Positions 1-11,401 of a stretch of 64,000 nt of DNA are shown piece after piece. This DNA is from Lolium rigidum (taxonomy: Eukaryota; Streptophyta; Magnoliopsida; Poales; Poaceae), in the NCBI RefSeq assembly GCF_022539505.1, contig NC_061510.1, positions 264,935,687 through 264,999,686 on the forward strand, given 5' to 3'. Both the position numbers and the translations under genes were made by a program. Under the pieces are notes generated by a model. It was given only the letters and a program-made list of their open reading frames with translations. It had not been told where the DNA came from and did not search any database. Position 1 is the stretch's first letter, and every line of letters begins with the position of its first letter.

Positions 1-2520
1 CCATCATAACCTTGATCATACTATTGTAAGCATATGTAATGAATGCAGCGATCAAAACAATGGTAATGACATGAGTAAACAAATGAATCATAAAGCAAAG
101 ACTTTTCATGAATAGTACTTTCAAGACAAGCATCAATAAGTCTTCCATAAGAGTTAACTCATAAAGCAATAAATCAAAGTAAAGGTATTGAAGCAACACA
201 AAGGAAGATTAAGTTTCAGCGGTTGCTTTCAACTTATAACATGTATATCTCATGGATAATTGTCAACATAGAGTAATATAACAAGTGCAATATGCAAGTA
301 TGTAGGAATCAATGCACAGTTCACACAAGTGTTTGCTTCTTGAGGTGGAGAGAAATAGGTGAACTGACTCAACATAAAAGTACAAGAAAGGTCCTTCAAA
401 GAGGAAAGCATCGATTGCTATATTTGTGCTAGAGCTTTTATTTTGAAAACAAGAAACAATTTTGCCAACGGTAGTAATAAAGCATATGTATCATGTAAAT
501 TATATCTTACAAGTTGCAAGCCTCATGCATAGTATACTAATAGTGCCCGCACCTTGTCCTAATTAGCTTGGACTACCGGGATCATCGCAATACACATGTT
601 TTAACCAAGTGTCACAAAGGGGTACGTCTATGCCGCCTGTACAAAGGTCTAAGGAGAAAGCTCGCATTTTGGATTTCTCGCTTTTGATTATTCTCAACTT
701 AGACATCCATACCGGGACAACATAGACAACGAGATAATGGACTCCTCTTTAATGCATAAGCATGTGGCAACAATTAGTGTTCTCATATGAGATTGAGGAT
801 ATATGTCCAAAACTGAAACTTCCACCATGATTCATGGCTTTAGTTAGCGGCCCAATGTTCTTCTCTAACAATACGCATGCTCTAACCATTAAAGTGGTAG
901 ATCTCCCTTACTTCAGACAAGACGGACATGCATAGCAACTCACATGATATTCAACAAAGAGTAGTTGATGGCGTCCCCAGAAAACATGGTTATCGCACAA
1001 CAAGCAACTTAATAAGAGATAAAATGCATAAGTACATATTCAATACCACAATAGTTTTTAGGCTATTTGTCCCATGAGCTATATATTGCAAAGGTAAAGA
1101 ATGGAAATTTTAAAGGTAGCACTCAAGCAATTTACTTTGGAATGGCGGAGAAATACCATGTAGTAGGTAGGTATGGTGGACACAAATGGCATAGTGGTTG
1201 GCTCAAGGGTTTTGGATGCATGAGAAGTATTCCCTCTCGATACAAGGTTTAGGCTAGCAAGGTTATTTGAAACAAACACAAGGATGAACCGGTGCAGCAA
1301 AACTCACACAAAATACATATTGAAAACATTATAAGACTCTACACCGTCTTCCTTGTTGTTCAAAGCTCAATACTAGAAATTATCTAGACTTTAGAGAGAC
1401 CAAATATGCAAACCAAATTTAGCAAGCTCTAGGTGTTTCTTCATTAATGGGTGCAAAGTATATGATGCAAGAGCTTAAACATGAGCACAACAATTGCCAA
1501 GTATCAAATTATTCAAGACATTTTAGAATTACTACATGTAGCATTTCCCGATTCCAACCATATAACAATTTAACGAAGAAGATTCAACCTTCGCCATGAA
1601 TACTATGAGTAAAGCCTAAGGACATATTTGTCCATATGCAACAGCGGAGCGTGTCTATCTCCCACACAATGAATGCTAGGATCCATTTTATTCAAACAAA
1701 ACAAAAACAAAAACAAACCGACGCTCCAAGCAAAGCACATAAGATGTGATGGAATAAAAATATAGTTTCAGGGGAGGAACTCGATAATGTTGTCGATGAA
1801 GAAGGGGATGCCTTGGGCATCCCCAAGCTTAGACGCTTGAGTCTTCTTGAAATATGCGAGGGTGAACCACCGGGCATCCCCAAGCTTAGAGCTTTCACTC
1901 TTCTTGATCATATTGCATCATTTCCCTCTCTTGATCCTTGAAAACTTCCTCCACACCAAACTCGAAACAACTCATTAGAGGGTTAGTGCACAATAAAAAT
2001 TAACATGTTCAGAGGTGACATAATCATTCTTAACACTTCTGGACATTGCATAAAGCTATTGGACATTAATGGATCAAAGAAATCCATCCAACACAACAAA
2101 AGAGGCAATGCGAAATAAAAGGCAGAATCTGTCAAAACGAACGATCCAGTAAAGACGAATTTTAAAGAGGCACCAGACTTGCTCGGATGAAAATGCTCAA
2201 ATTGAATGAAAGTTGGGTACATATCTGGGGATCACTCACGTAAATTGGCATAATTTTCTGAGTTACCTACAGAGAATTAGGCCCAGATTCGTGACAGCAA
2301 GAAATCTGTTTCTGCGCAGTAATCCAAATCTAGTATTGACTTTACTATCAAAGACTTTACTTGGCACAACAATGCAATAAAATAAGATAAGGAGAGGTTG
2401 CTACAGTATTAACAACTTCCAAGACTCAAATATAAAATAAAAGTACTGTAGCAAAATAAACACATGGGTTATCTCCCAAGAAGTTCTTTCTTTATAGCCA
2501 TTAAGATGGGCTCAACAGTT

Positions 2521-3245
2521 TTAATGATGCACTCGCAAGAAATAGTAGTTGAAGCAAAAGAGAGCATCAAAAGGCAAATTCAATACAAATTTAAGCCTAA
2601 CATGCTTCCTATGCATAGGAGTTTTGTAAATAAACAAGTTCATGAAGAAAAAAGTAATAAGCATAGGAAGATAGAACAAGTGTAGCTTCAAAAATTTCAG
2701 CACATACAGAGGTGTTTTAGTAACATGAAAATTTCTACAGCCATATTTTCCTCTCTCATAATAACTTTCAGTAGCAACATGAGCAAACTCAACAATATAA
2801 CTATCACATAAAGCATTCTTATCATGAGTCTCATGCATAAAGTTATTACTCTCCACATAGGCATAATCAATTTTATTAGTTGTAGTGGGAGCAAATTCAA
2901 CAAAGTAGCTATCATTATTATTCTCATCATCAAATATAGGAGGCATATTGTAATCATAATCAAATTTATCCTCCATAACAAGCGGTACTAAAAGACTACT
3001 ATCATTATAATCATCATAAATAGGAGGCAAAGCATCATCAAAGTAAATTTTCTCCTCAATGCTTGGGGGACTAAAAGATCATGCTCATCAAAACCAGCTT
3101 CCCCAAGCTTAGAATTTTCCATATCATTAGTAACAATGGTATTCAAAGTGTTCATACTAATATGTTCCATGGGTTTTTTAATTTTCGCATCAAACCATCC
3201 ATGTCTTAAATCAGGAAATAGAATAAGAAGCTCATTGTTGTCCAT
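2521..3245 (-). pseudogene. Retrotransposon small ORF with hydrophobic segment (copy in A), frameshifted
   Basis: The frame starts at 3245 (MDNNELLILFPDLRHGW) and is lost near 3040; a second frame (3030 to 2521) continues the same protein. Copies of the second part occur in F (47914-48535) and I (62874-63449). The shared core runs from an ATESYYERGK block through a hydrophobic stretch to an HRKHVRLK block and an ending like YYFLRVHH. No known gag, pol or env domain was recognised. The upstream part is rich in Asp, Asn and Tyr. It could be a remnant of a gag-like protein or a separate accessory frame; function is unknown. The frameshift and the lack of an obvious complete frame suggest that this copy is decayed. 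Confidence 0.6.
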
Positions 3246-3381
3246 TATGCCAAACTAGTGTAAACAAGAAACAAAAAGATGCAATTGCAGGATCTAAAGG
3301 AAATAGCTTCGAGCACACACACAACGGCAATCCGAAAAGTACTTTACCTGGGACCGGAGTATGAGTGCCTTTTACCTTTCC

Positions 3382-3399
3382 TCCCCGGCAACGGCGCCA
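3382..3399 (-). other. Primer binding site of element A (tRNA-Asp type)
   Basis: The minus strand reads TGGCGCCGTTGCCGGGGA, complementary to the 3' end of plant tRNA-Asp. It lies 10 bases inside the LTR end, the expected place for priming minus-strand DNA synthesis. Confidence 0.85.
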
Positions 3400-3409
3400 G
3401 AAAATAGCT

Positions 3410-5129
3410 TGATGTCTACGGGAGCTTCTATTCTTGTAGACAGTGTTGGGCCTCCAAGAGCAGAGGTTTGTAGAACGAGCAGCAAGTTTCCCTTAAGTGG
3501 ATCACCCAAGGTTTATCGAACTCGGGGAGGAAGAGGTCAAAGATATCCCTCTCATGCAACCCCGCAACCACAAAGCAAAAAGTCTCTTGTGTCCCCAACA
3601 CACCTAATAGGTGCACTAGTTCGGCGAAGAGATAGTGAAATACATGTGGTATGAATAAATATGAGCAGTAGTAACGGCGCCGAGAAAAGTGCTTGCTGGC
3701 GTGCGGTTGATGGTGGTAATATTGCGGGAAGTACGGATGCGATAGAAACAATAAACAAGCAGACGGTAGGAGTATTTAGGAACAAGGCCTAGGGATCATA
3801 CTTTCACTAGTGGACACTCTCAACATTGATCACATAACGAGAATAAATAAATAGATGCTAGACTCTACACCTTCTTGTTGGATGATGAACACCACTAACC
3901 GTGTAGGATTACACGAACCCTCAATGCCGGAGTTAACAAGCTCCACAATATTCGATGTTCATGTTTAAATAACCTTAGAGTGCACAACGGATCAACATAA
4001 CCAAACCAAGTACTAACATAGCATGCACACTGTCACCTTCACACTACGAAAGGAGGAATAGATCACATCAATACTATCATAGCAATAGTTAACTTCATAA
4101 TCTACAAGAGATCACAATCATAGCCTACGCCAAGTACTACACGATGCACACACTCGTCACCATTACACCGTGCAGGAGGAATAAACTACTTTAATAACAT
4201 CACTAGAGTAGCACACAGATAAATTGTTATACAAAACACATTGCAATCATAAAGAGATATAAATAAGCACTTCACTATGCCATTCATAACAGACGAATAA
4301 GTATTCACGTGAAATATAGCCTAAGAGACCCACACGGTGCACACCTTGTCACCTTTACACACGTGGGACAAGGAGTCTCCGGAGATCACATAAGTAAAAC
4401 CCACTTGACTAGCATAATGACATCTAGATTACAAGCATTATCATATGAATCTCAATCATGTAAGGCAGCTCATGAGATTATTGTATTGAAGTACATAGGA
4501 GAGAGATTAACCACATAGCTACCAGTACAGCCCCGAGCCTCGATGGAGAACTACTCCCTCCTCATGGGAGACATCAGCGTTGATGAAGATGGCGGTGGTG
4601 TCGATGGAGAAGCCTTCCGGGGGCACTTCCCCGTCCCGGCGGCGTGCCGGAACAGAGACTCCTGTCCCCAGATCTTGGCTTCGCGATGGCGGCGGCTCTG
4701 GAAGGTTTCTCGTACCGTGGCTTTTCCGTCCCGAGGTTTTAGGTCAGGGACCTTTAAATAGGCGAAGAGGCGGAGTCGGAGGGGCGACGAGGCGGTGACA
4801 CCCTAGGGGGGCGCGGCCCAGGCCCTGGCCGCGCCACCCTGTCGTCTGGGGCCCACAGGGCCCTCCTCTGGCGGCTCTCGGGTGTTCTGGAAGCTTCGTG
4901 GAAAAATAGGATGCTGGGCGTTGATTTCCTCCGATTCCGAGAATATTTCCTTACTAGGATTGCTGGAACCAAAAACAGCAGAAAACAGGAACTGGCCCTT
5001 CGGCAGCTCGTCAATAGGTTAGTTCCGGAAAACGCATAAATGTGACATATAATGTGTATAAAACATGTAGATATCATCAATAATGTGGCATGGAACATAA
5101 GAAATTATCGATACGTCGGAGACGTATCA
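3410..5129 (-). repeat. LTR of element A (1720 bp)
   Basis: The minus strand begins TGATACGTCTCCGACGTATC and the LTR ends in the sequence complementary to TGATGTCTACGGGAGC, giving TG...CA termini. The length is close to the LTR of I (1703 bp) and of B (1747 bp), and the sequence matches both. The right part of the minus strand carries a GC-rich leader-like segment near 4560-4890. Confidence 0.85.
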
Positions 5130-8100
5130 TGCCACTAGTCCATTGGTGAAAGTCTGTCCGAAGTAAATGACAAGATCGAAAGATAAACACCACATACTTC
5201 CTCATGAGCTATAAAACATTGACACAAATAAGAGGTGATAAATTTTGAATTATTTAAAGGTAGCACTCAAGCAATTTACTTTGGAATGGCGGAGAAATAC
5301 CATGTAGTAGGTAGGTATGGTGGACACAAATGGCATAGTGGTTGGCTCAAGGATTTTGGATGCATGAGAAGTATTCCCTCTCGATACAAGGAATTAGGCT
5401 CGCCGAGGTTGTTTGAAGCCGCAACACTGCAGGATGGGCAAAGTCTAGCATAAACTCCACATAAGACGGCATTGCGCCGACATTGCTAAGACTCACTGCC
5501 GTCTTCCTTGTTACGGTCGCGAGCTCAATGCCGGAAATGCTCTGGACTTTGAGAGAGACAAATACTGCAAACGACCAAATTTTAGCAGGCTCTTCGATAT
5601 TTCTTCAGTCGATACAGTGCTTACGAGTGCCGGTGCAGAAGGCTTAGTGCATGATGCAGCAGCAATTTGCCAAGTATCCGTTATTCGAGACATTTTACTA
5701 ATTACCACATGTAGCATTTTCCGTTTCCAACCACATGGCAGATGGTCTTGACAGCGTTTCCAGCACTTACTTACACTGAACGTTAAAAGCTGAGAACACA
5801 TGCTGTTTCATATGGGCCAGCGGAGGCGTATCTCTCCCACACAAGCATTTGTTCAAGCGACAGAAACAAAAACATACGAGGCGCTCCAAGCAAAGCGCGC
5901 AAGATGTGATGGAATAAAATATAGTTGGGGAGGAGCTGATAGTGTTGTACGATGAAGAAGGGGATTCTGTGCATCCCAAGCTTAGATGCTTGAGTCTTTG
6001 CCGAAATATGCGAGGGATGAACCACGGGGGCATCCCCAAAGCGTGAACTCTTCGCACTCGTCGTGATCGTGGTGTATCATCCTCCTCTCTTGACCCTTGC
6101 AAAGCTTCACTCCACTGAAGCACAAAACCTGACGTCATTCGAGGGTTAGAACCATGATCAAAGAGTTACATATTCAGAGGTTGCACAATCGTTCTTAACA
6201 CTTGGACTACCTAGAAGCTCTTGGAAGGTAATGGAACAAGGAAATCCATCCAGCACGGCGAGAAGAGGCAATCTGCAGAGAAATCAAAGGCCGAAGATCT
6301 TGTCAAAGCGGAGCGAGTCGTCACGGCGAATTATGTTGAGGCACCGAGACTTGCTCAAATGAAAATCCTCGGATCAGACAGTGAAAGTTGCGTGCATATC
6401 ACTGGATCCATCCCGTAGAGTGTAACAATTCCTGAGTTACCTACAGAAAGTGAGAGCCCAGATTAAAGTAGCGACAAGAAATCGCTTCTGCGTCGTCAAA
6501 TCTAGATATGAACGCCAGCTCAAAGGCACTTGCCGTGACGATGCAATAGAACTAAGCTGAATGCGAGAGGTTGCTGCAGGTAGTAACGGCACCGAGACTC
6601 AGGACAAAAACAAAATTCACATGTAGTAAGGTAAACATGGAGTTTGTCTCAAGAAGTTTCTTTCTTTGCTGCTTTGATAAGATGGAAAACAGAAGGTTTA
6701 TTAATTGCATAGCTGAAAATAAGAGGTTGAAGCGAAGAGAGCATCAAAAGGCAGAATTTCAAAACCGTTTAAGTCTAACATGCTTCTATGCATGGAGATC
6801 TGCGTCAATGTAACAAGTTCGCGAAGAGCAAAGTGTACAAGCATAGGAAGATAGAACAGTTGCAGCTTCGAAAATTTCAGCACATAGCGCGGTGTTTTAG
6901 TAACATGAAAATTTCTGCGACCATATCATGTCCTCTCTCATAATAGCAATTCGACACGGAACATGAGCAAATACCGGCAATGTAACTCTTCACAAAGCGT
7001 TCTTATCTATTGCGAGTCCCATCGCCGCCACATTATTACTCTACACATGAAGCATAATCCATTTTATGCGTGATCGTGGGAGCAAATTCGGCAAAGTGGC
7101 TATCATTGTATCTCATCGTCTAATATGGGAAGCATCGTATAGTCATAAATCGAATTTATCCTCCATAGCGAGCGGTGCTGAAAGACTACTATCGTGGTAA
7201 TCATCATGAATAGGAAGTCAAAGTATCATCGAAGTGATTTTCTCACTCAGTGGCTGGTTGGACTAAAGAGATCATTGCTCATCAATGACCAGCTTCCCCA
7301 AGCACAGAATTTTCATATCATTACGCCGGCAATGGTGTTCAGCGTTCATGCTGATATGTTCCATGGGTTTTCTGATTTTCGCATCGAGCCGTCATATCTT
7401 GCGATCGGAAATAGAATGGAAGGCTCTGTTGTTTGTCCATTCTGCTAAACTGGTCTAGACAAAAGCAAAAGATGCAATTACAGGATCTGGAGGTAACCGA
7501 GCGCACACACAGCGCCGAAGAAAGAAGTACTACACAGGGTAGGGTAGCAAGTGCCTTGCCTTTCCTCCCCGGCAAAAGCGCATAAAATAATAGTTGCAGG
7601 AGTCAGGTGACCAACTGACAACGGTTTGCCTTTCTCCCCGACAGCGGCTGCCCGAGAGAAGATGCTTGATGTCTCTGGAGCTTCCACATTCATGTAGACC
7701 GGTGTTGGGCCTCCGAAGAGCGAGAGGTTTGCCATGAACAGCGACCGTTTGCCACCAAGTGGATCACCCAGGTTTATCTGGGACTCGAGGAGGAAGAGGT
7801 CGAAGATGTCCTCCTCTTTGTACTGCAGCCACGAAGCAAGAAGTCTCTTCTGTCCCCAAGCACCAATGAACGGTGCACTGGTTGGCCGAAGAGATCGATT
7901 GAAATGCAGAGTGGCATGAATGAGTACTGCGCGATGCCTATGACAGCCGCGAAAGTGCTATGGCGAGGCGTGGGAGTTAGATGTGTAATGTAGCGAAGTA
8001 AAGATGCGGTGGAGCATGAAGCAAGCAGCGATGGCGATGTTTAGGAACAGATACCTAGGGATCATACTATCCTGCGCTAGTGGACATAACTTTGATCACA

Positions 8101-9413
8101 TCGCGGAGCAAATCGGTATGTCCTCCGGATATACACTCTCTTGTTGGATGATGAGCACCACTAAGCGTATGGATTGCACAGAGCCCCTCAATGCCGGTTC
8201 TGGCTCCACAATGTTCGATGTTCATGTTTACATGACCTGTAGAGTGCACGACGAGATCCAGCATAACCAAACCAAGTACTAACATAGCATGTACACTATC
8301 ACCTTTCACACTACGAAGGAGGGATGAGATCACATCAATACCATCATGGCAATAGTTGACTTCCATAATCTACAAGAGATCACAATCATGGCCTACGCTC
8401 AAGATGCCACGAGTGCACCACCACGTCACTCATTACACCGTCGCGGAAAATGCTTCACTTTAATAGCACATCACGAAGCGTAGCACATAGATGGATTGTG
8501 ATACAAAACACATTCCTGATCATAAAGAAGATGCAATGCAGCGAAAAAGACACTTCTCGACATTCCTGTGATGGGTGAGTATTGCGCCAATATAGCCTAC
8601 AGGAACCGCACAGGTGCACCACCAGCATCTGGCTTTACACGTGGGACAAGGAGTCTCCGTGGAGATGCGCACAGTAAAGTCCATGGCTGGCACAAATGGC
8701 GCTCCCAGATTTACAAGCTGTCATCACTATGAATCTCTCAATCATGTAAGGCGGCTCGTTGAGATCCATTGTATTTGAAGTACGCCGGAAGAGATGAACC
8801 ACATAGCCTGCGGTACTGGCCCAGGAGCCTCGGTGCCTTCTCCCTCCTCATGCGAGGCATGGCGTTGATGAAGATGGCGGTGGTGTCGATGGAGGAGCCT
8901 TCCGGGGGCACTTCCACAGTCGGCCGCGGGCAGGTCTCTGGGCCTCCTGCGGATCACCCGGCTTGTGATGGCGGCTCAGCTCGGCAGGTTTCTCGGGTTT
9001 CCGCCGGGCTTGATAGGGGTTCTCATGAAGACAGGATACCTTAGACGTAGGCCGAAGGGCAGCCTCGGCGGAGGGGAGGCCACGGGGGGCCACACTAGGG
9101 TGGTGCGGGCCCCCTTGGCGCTGGCCGCGCTCACGTCGGACGCCCCGTGGCCGCCGTCTCCGTCGCCTGCAGGTCTTGACGGAAGCTTGGTGCACCACGG
9201 ACCGATGATTTACGGTCGATTCCGAGTCAATACTGCCACTGGATTTACAGGCAAAAGCGGTGGCTAGAGCACGGCGGCCCTTGGCATCTCGTCGATGAGT
9301 TGGTTCCGGAAAAGCACGCTCGATGGCGCTGGTAACGTGCATAAAGAGCATGTAGATCTCATCAATGTGGCATGGAGCACCTCAGAGGGTATCGATACGT
9401 CGGAGACGTATCA
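5130..9413 (-). mobile_element. Degenerate non-autonomous LTR retrotransposon B (part of internal region and 5' LTR)
   Basis: This is collinear with A but much more diverged. Positions 5235-5400 match 1100-1250 almost exactly; beyond about 5400 the match is broken by many small indels and substitutions. The primer site near 7565-7600 and 7640 is damaged and partly duplicated. The LTR is 7667-9413. The outer flank begins at 9414 with single-copy-looking sequence, so B is the older host and A landed in its internal region. No frame longer than a fragment survives. Confidence 0.75.
7667..9413 (-). repeat. LTR of element B (about 1747 bp, strongly diverged)
   Basis: The right end GATACGTCGGAGACGTATCA is identical to the end of the LTR of A. 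The left end TGATGTCTCTGGAGCTTCC matches the left end of A's LTR with small changes. The interior can be followed along A's LTR (for example 8280-8400 against 4010-4130) despite frequent changes. Confidence 0.75.
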
Positions 9414-9495
9414 CTTTTCACGGTAAAATGATAAACTATATCACGAAGTTCCATTTCCGTCAAGATAGTCCGCATTACTTTTTTGTTGAGATATA

Positions 9496-9722
9496 CTCCC
9501 TCCGTCCACAAATAAGTGTACTTTTAGCTTTTGTACTAAGTCAAATATTTTAAGTTTTGACCAACCGTAAATAAAAAAAGTAGCAACATATATGATGAGA
9601 TTTTGGTATAATTTGAAACTACATTTCAAAACGAATCTTGGGATACTAAATTAGTGTCATAAATGCTACTAATTTTTCCTATATATGTGGTCAAAGTTTA
9701 AAAAGTTTGACTAAACACAAAA
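9496..9722 (+). mobile_element. Stowaway-like MITE, right end missing
   Basis: The sequence starts CTCCCTCCGTCCACAAATAA directly after a TA dinucleotide, the classic Tc1/mariner (Stowaway) terminal repeat and target site of grasses. It continues with the usual AT-rich body. The expected inverted copy (GGACGGAGGGAG) is not found before the gene-related sequence begins at about 9735, so the element is truncated; the right limit is approximate. Confidence 0.7.
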
Positions 9723-9734
9723 CCTAGATGACTA

Positions 9735-9865
9735 CCCCCACAACGGTCATGTCCTCCTTAATTTATTGTGTAAACCCCCGCAATGGTCACCTCCTCCTTA
9801 ATTTATTATGTAAACCCCTACAACGGTCATCTCTCCCTTATAAACACCCACAACGGCCATCCCTT
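9735..9865 (+). repeat. 40-bp tandem repeat in the promoter of the B3-like gene
   Basis: Units starting at 9735, 9775 and 9815 share CCCCnCAAnGGTCA followed by CTCCTTAATTTATT and TGTAAA. A shortened unit starts at about 9845. The shortening turns the TTAATTTATT part into TTATAAAC, which is the best TATA-box candidate of the next gene. Confidence 0.8.
9839..9845 (+). promoter_or_regulatory. Putative TATA box of the B3-like gene
   Basis: TATAAAC lies 76 bases before the ATG at 9921, which would give a leader of about 50 bases. It is formed inside the degenerate last unit of the 40-bp repeat. Confidence 0.45.
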
Positions 9866-9920
9866 GTGTCAATAGGTTCTGCCTCTCTCTTCTTCGTTCA
9901 CATACACTTGATCCACTGCC

Positions 9921-10500
9921 ATGGCTTCCACGTCTCGGACGCGGACCAGAAGGGGAAGGGGAAGGGGCGGCCGGGGTGGTGGATCATCATCATTGCCACC
10001 ACCACCGTTAACACTGCCATTGATCATAGAGGAGTTCTTCATCGTCGTCTATGAAGACCCTTTGGTCAAGAAGGTACGTACGCGTTCCCACATATATGAT
10101 GCATGTGATTAATTATGGGCATGTTCTAAAAAACCTTTAATTTCAAACGATCGGCGCTCGATCTCTTTGCGAGCACTCCCAAAAAGTTTGCGGACTATCT
10201 TGATGTCCGGGAGCCGGCTAAGGTGTATGCGCGAGCGGTGGCCGTGGTCCTCGTCTCCGGACCGTGGAGGTCCTATTTGACGGTCAAGGCCGGATGTACC
10301 TCGACAAGGGCTGGGAGAATTTCGCCATCGCGCACGGTGTGGATTTCGGCTGCTTCGTACACTTCAAATATGAAGGCGATGATGTGCTCACAGTGAAGGT
10401 GTTCGACGGAACAATGTGCAGGAAGTACTACTACTCGAACGACGGAGATACTGACGATGAAAGCGACGACGACGTGAAGCCATGCATCCATCCCCTTTAG
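9921..10500 (+). pseudogene. B3-domain (plant transcription factor family) gene remnant
   Basis: Exon 1 starts at an ATG in good context (GCCATGGC). It codes for a basic, Arg/Gly-rich N-terminus, a proline run and then EEFFIVVYEDPLVKK, and ends at 10073 before a GTACGT donor. The second part codes for KKFADYLDVREPAKVYARA and then, in another frame, VEVLFDGQGRMYLDKGWENF and CFVHFKYEGDDVLTVKVFD, with an acidic tail and stop at 10498-10500. The KFA, GW..F and HF.Y.GD blocks are those of grass B3 proteins, which bind DNA in the nucleus. Two problems argue for a pseudogene: no in-phase acceptor is clear before 10180, and a frameshift lies between about 10230 and 10264. A base-calling error could explain the frameshift. 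Confidence 0.65.
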
Positions 10501-10750
10501 ATAAGGGGATTATGACCAAGAATATATATGTAGCTTCATATGCATCGATTTAGAGATCTAGCTATTTTCCTATATATTATGCATTTAAAAAATTATATCG
10601 CAATTTCCACCATGATTCGAGCACCACAGCCTCCAAACGATGCCGATATCGGCATGGTCAGAACGACTATGCTCGCCGCCACTGCTAGGTCACCGTCGGG
10701 AAGCACCATGTTTAGCATAAGATTCACTTTAGATTAAGCTGCGAAAATAG
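10501..10750. other. 3' flank of the B3-like gene
   Basis: This is AT-rich sequence after the stop codon. No clear polyadenylation signal, repeat or coding frame was recognised. Confidence 0.4.
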
Positions 10751-11080
10751 TCACCTGCCATTGGCTGAGGCGGCCCCACAGAGCGGCTCTATATGATATT
10801 CTCTAAATAAATAGATGACCCCAGCGGTCATTGGCTGCGGAGGCCCCACAGAGCGGGAATATATGATTTTCTCTGAATAAATAGAAGACCCCACTGGTCA
10901 TTGGCTGCGGCAGCCCCACAGAGCGGCAATATATGTCTTTTCCTGAAAATTGACGACCCCACTGGTCATTGGCTGCGGCAGCCCCACAGAGCGGTTATAT
11001 GTGTCTTTTCCTGAAAAATAGATGACCCCACTGGTCATTGGCTGCGGCAGCCTTATAGAGCGGCCCCATTTGTCATTGGA
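10751..11080 (+). repeat. 69-bp minisatellite (five units and a partial unit)
   Basis: The core CATTGGCTG occurs at 10759, 10829, 10899, 10967 and 11036, with a shorter last step to 11074. Unit lengths are 70, 70, 68 and 69 bases. Each unit contains CATTGGCTGCGG (an inverted CCAAT box), GCCCCACAGAGCGG, an ATAT stretch and GACCCCACTGGT. Inner units are more alike than outer ones. Confidence 0.9.
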
Positions 11081-11344
11081 AGCACCGCGTATACAATCAG
11101 GAAATAAAATGGCCCACACGTAAGCGACAGATGGATGGCTACCCGTCAGCACGAGACGGTCAGAGAGGAACTGCCCTCTGTGCACCCTCACCCGTCAGAT
11201 TAACGATAACGGTAAGGCCTCTGACCTGACGACATCCCTCCCATCCGAGCGTCTACGAGGGGTTTCAAACTAGAGGGAGGAGAAAACTGAGGAAAAGTTA
11301 AGAGGCTGGGGAAAACTGAGCACAACTAACGAACCAGGGGCACG
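11081..11344. other. Unassigned intergenic sequence
   Basis: No coding frame, repeat end or RNA gene could be recognised. The sequence CCGTCAG recurs at 11146 and 11192 but does not form a clear array. Confidence 0.3.
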
Positions 11345-11401
11345 AAAATAGAAATCCCTACAATGTAATCTAGATTATTGACTCTAGTGCAAGTTGGAGA
11401 C
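11345..11401 (+). mobile_element. End of the internal region of a Copia element, with polypurine tract
   Basis: The bases directly before the LTR read GACTCTAGTGCAAGTTGGAG AC, the usual 3' internal end and plus-strand primer region of grass Copia elements that start TGTTGGAGATATGCCC. Everything upstream of about 11345 is missing, so the element is a 5'-truncated remnant. Confidence 0.6.

Larger units (their letters stand above)
1..5129 (-). mobile_element. Non-autonomous LTR retrotransposon A (5' LTR plus internal region, cut by left window edge)
   Basis: Read on the minus strand this is a 5' LTR (5129 to 3410), a primer binding site and about 3.4 kb of internal sequence that runs off the window. 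The internal part aligns along its length with the 3' half of F (48560-50979, inverse orientation) and with I (62553-64000). It has one small frame (2521-3245) and no gag, protease, reverse transcriptase or integrase, so it cannot move by itself. On its right, 5130-5250 continues as internal sequence of the same kind of element (compare 49920-50044 inverted), which shows that A was inserted into B. The left LTR and the target duplication cannot be checked in this window. Confidence 0.85.

Noticed and set aside
3382..3399. Possible tRNA-Asp gene
   Set aside because: Only the 18 bases of the primer site match; no cloverleaf surrounds it.
10751..11080. Possible CRISPR-like array because of regular repeats
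   Set aside because: Units are contiguous without unique spacers and the setting is eukaryotic, so it is a minisatellite.
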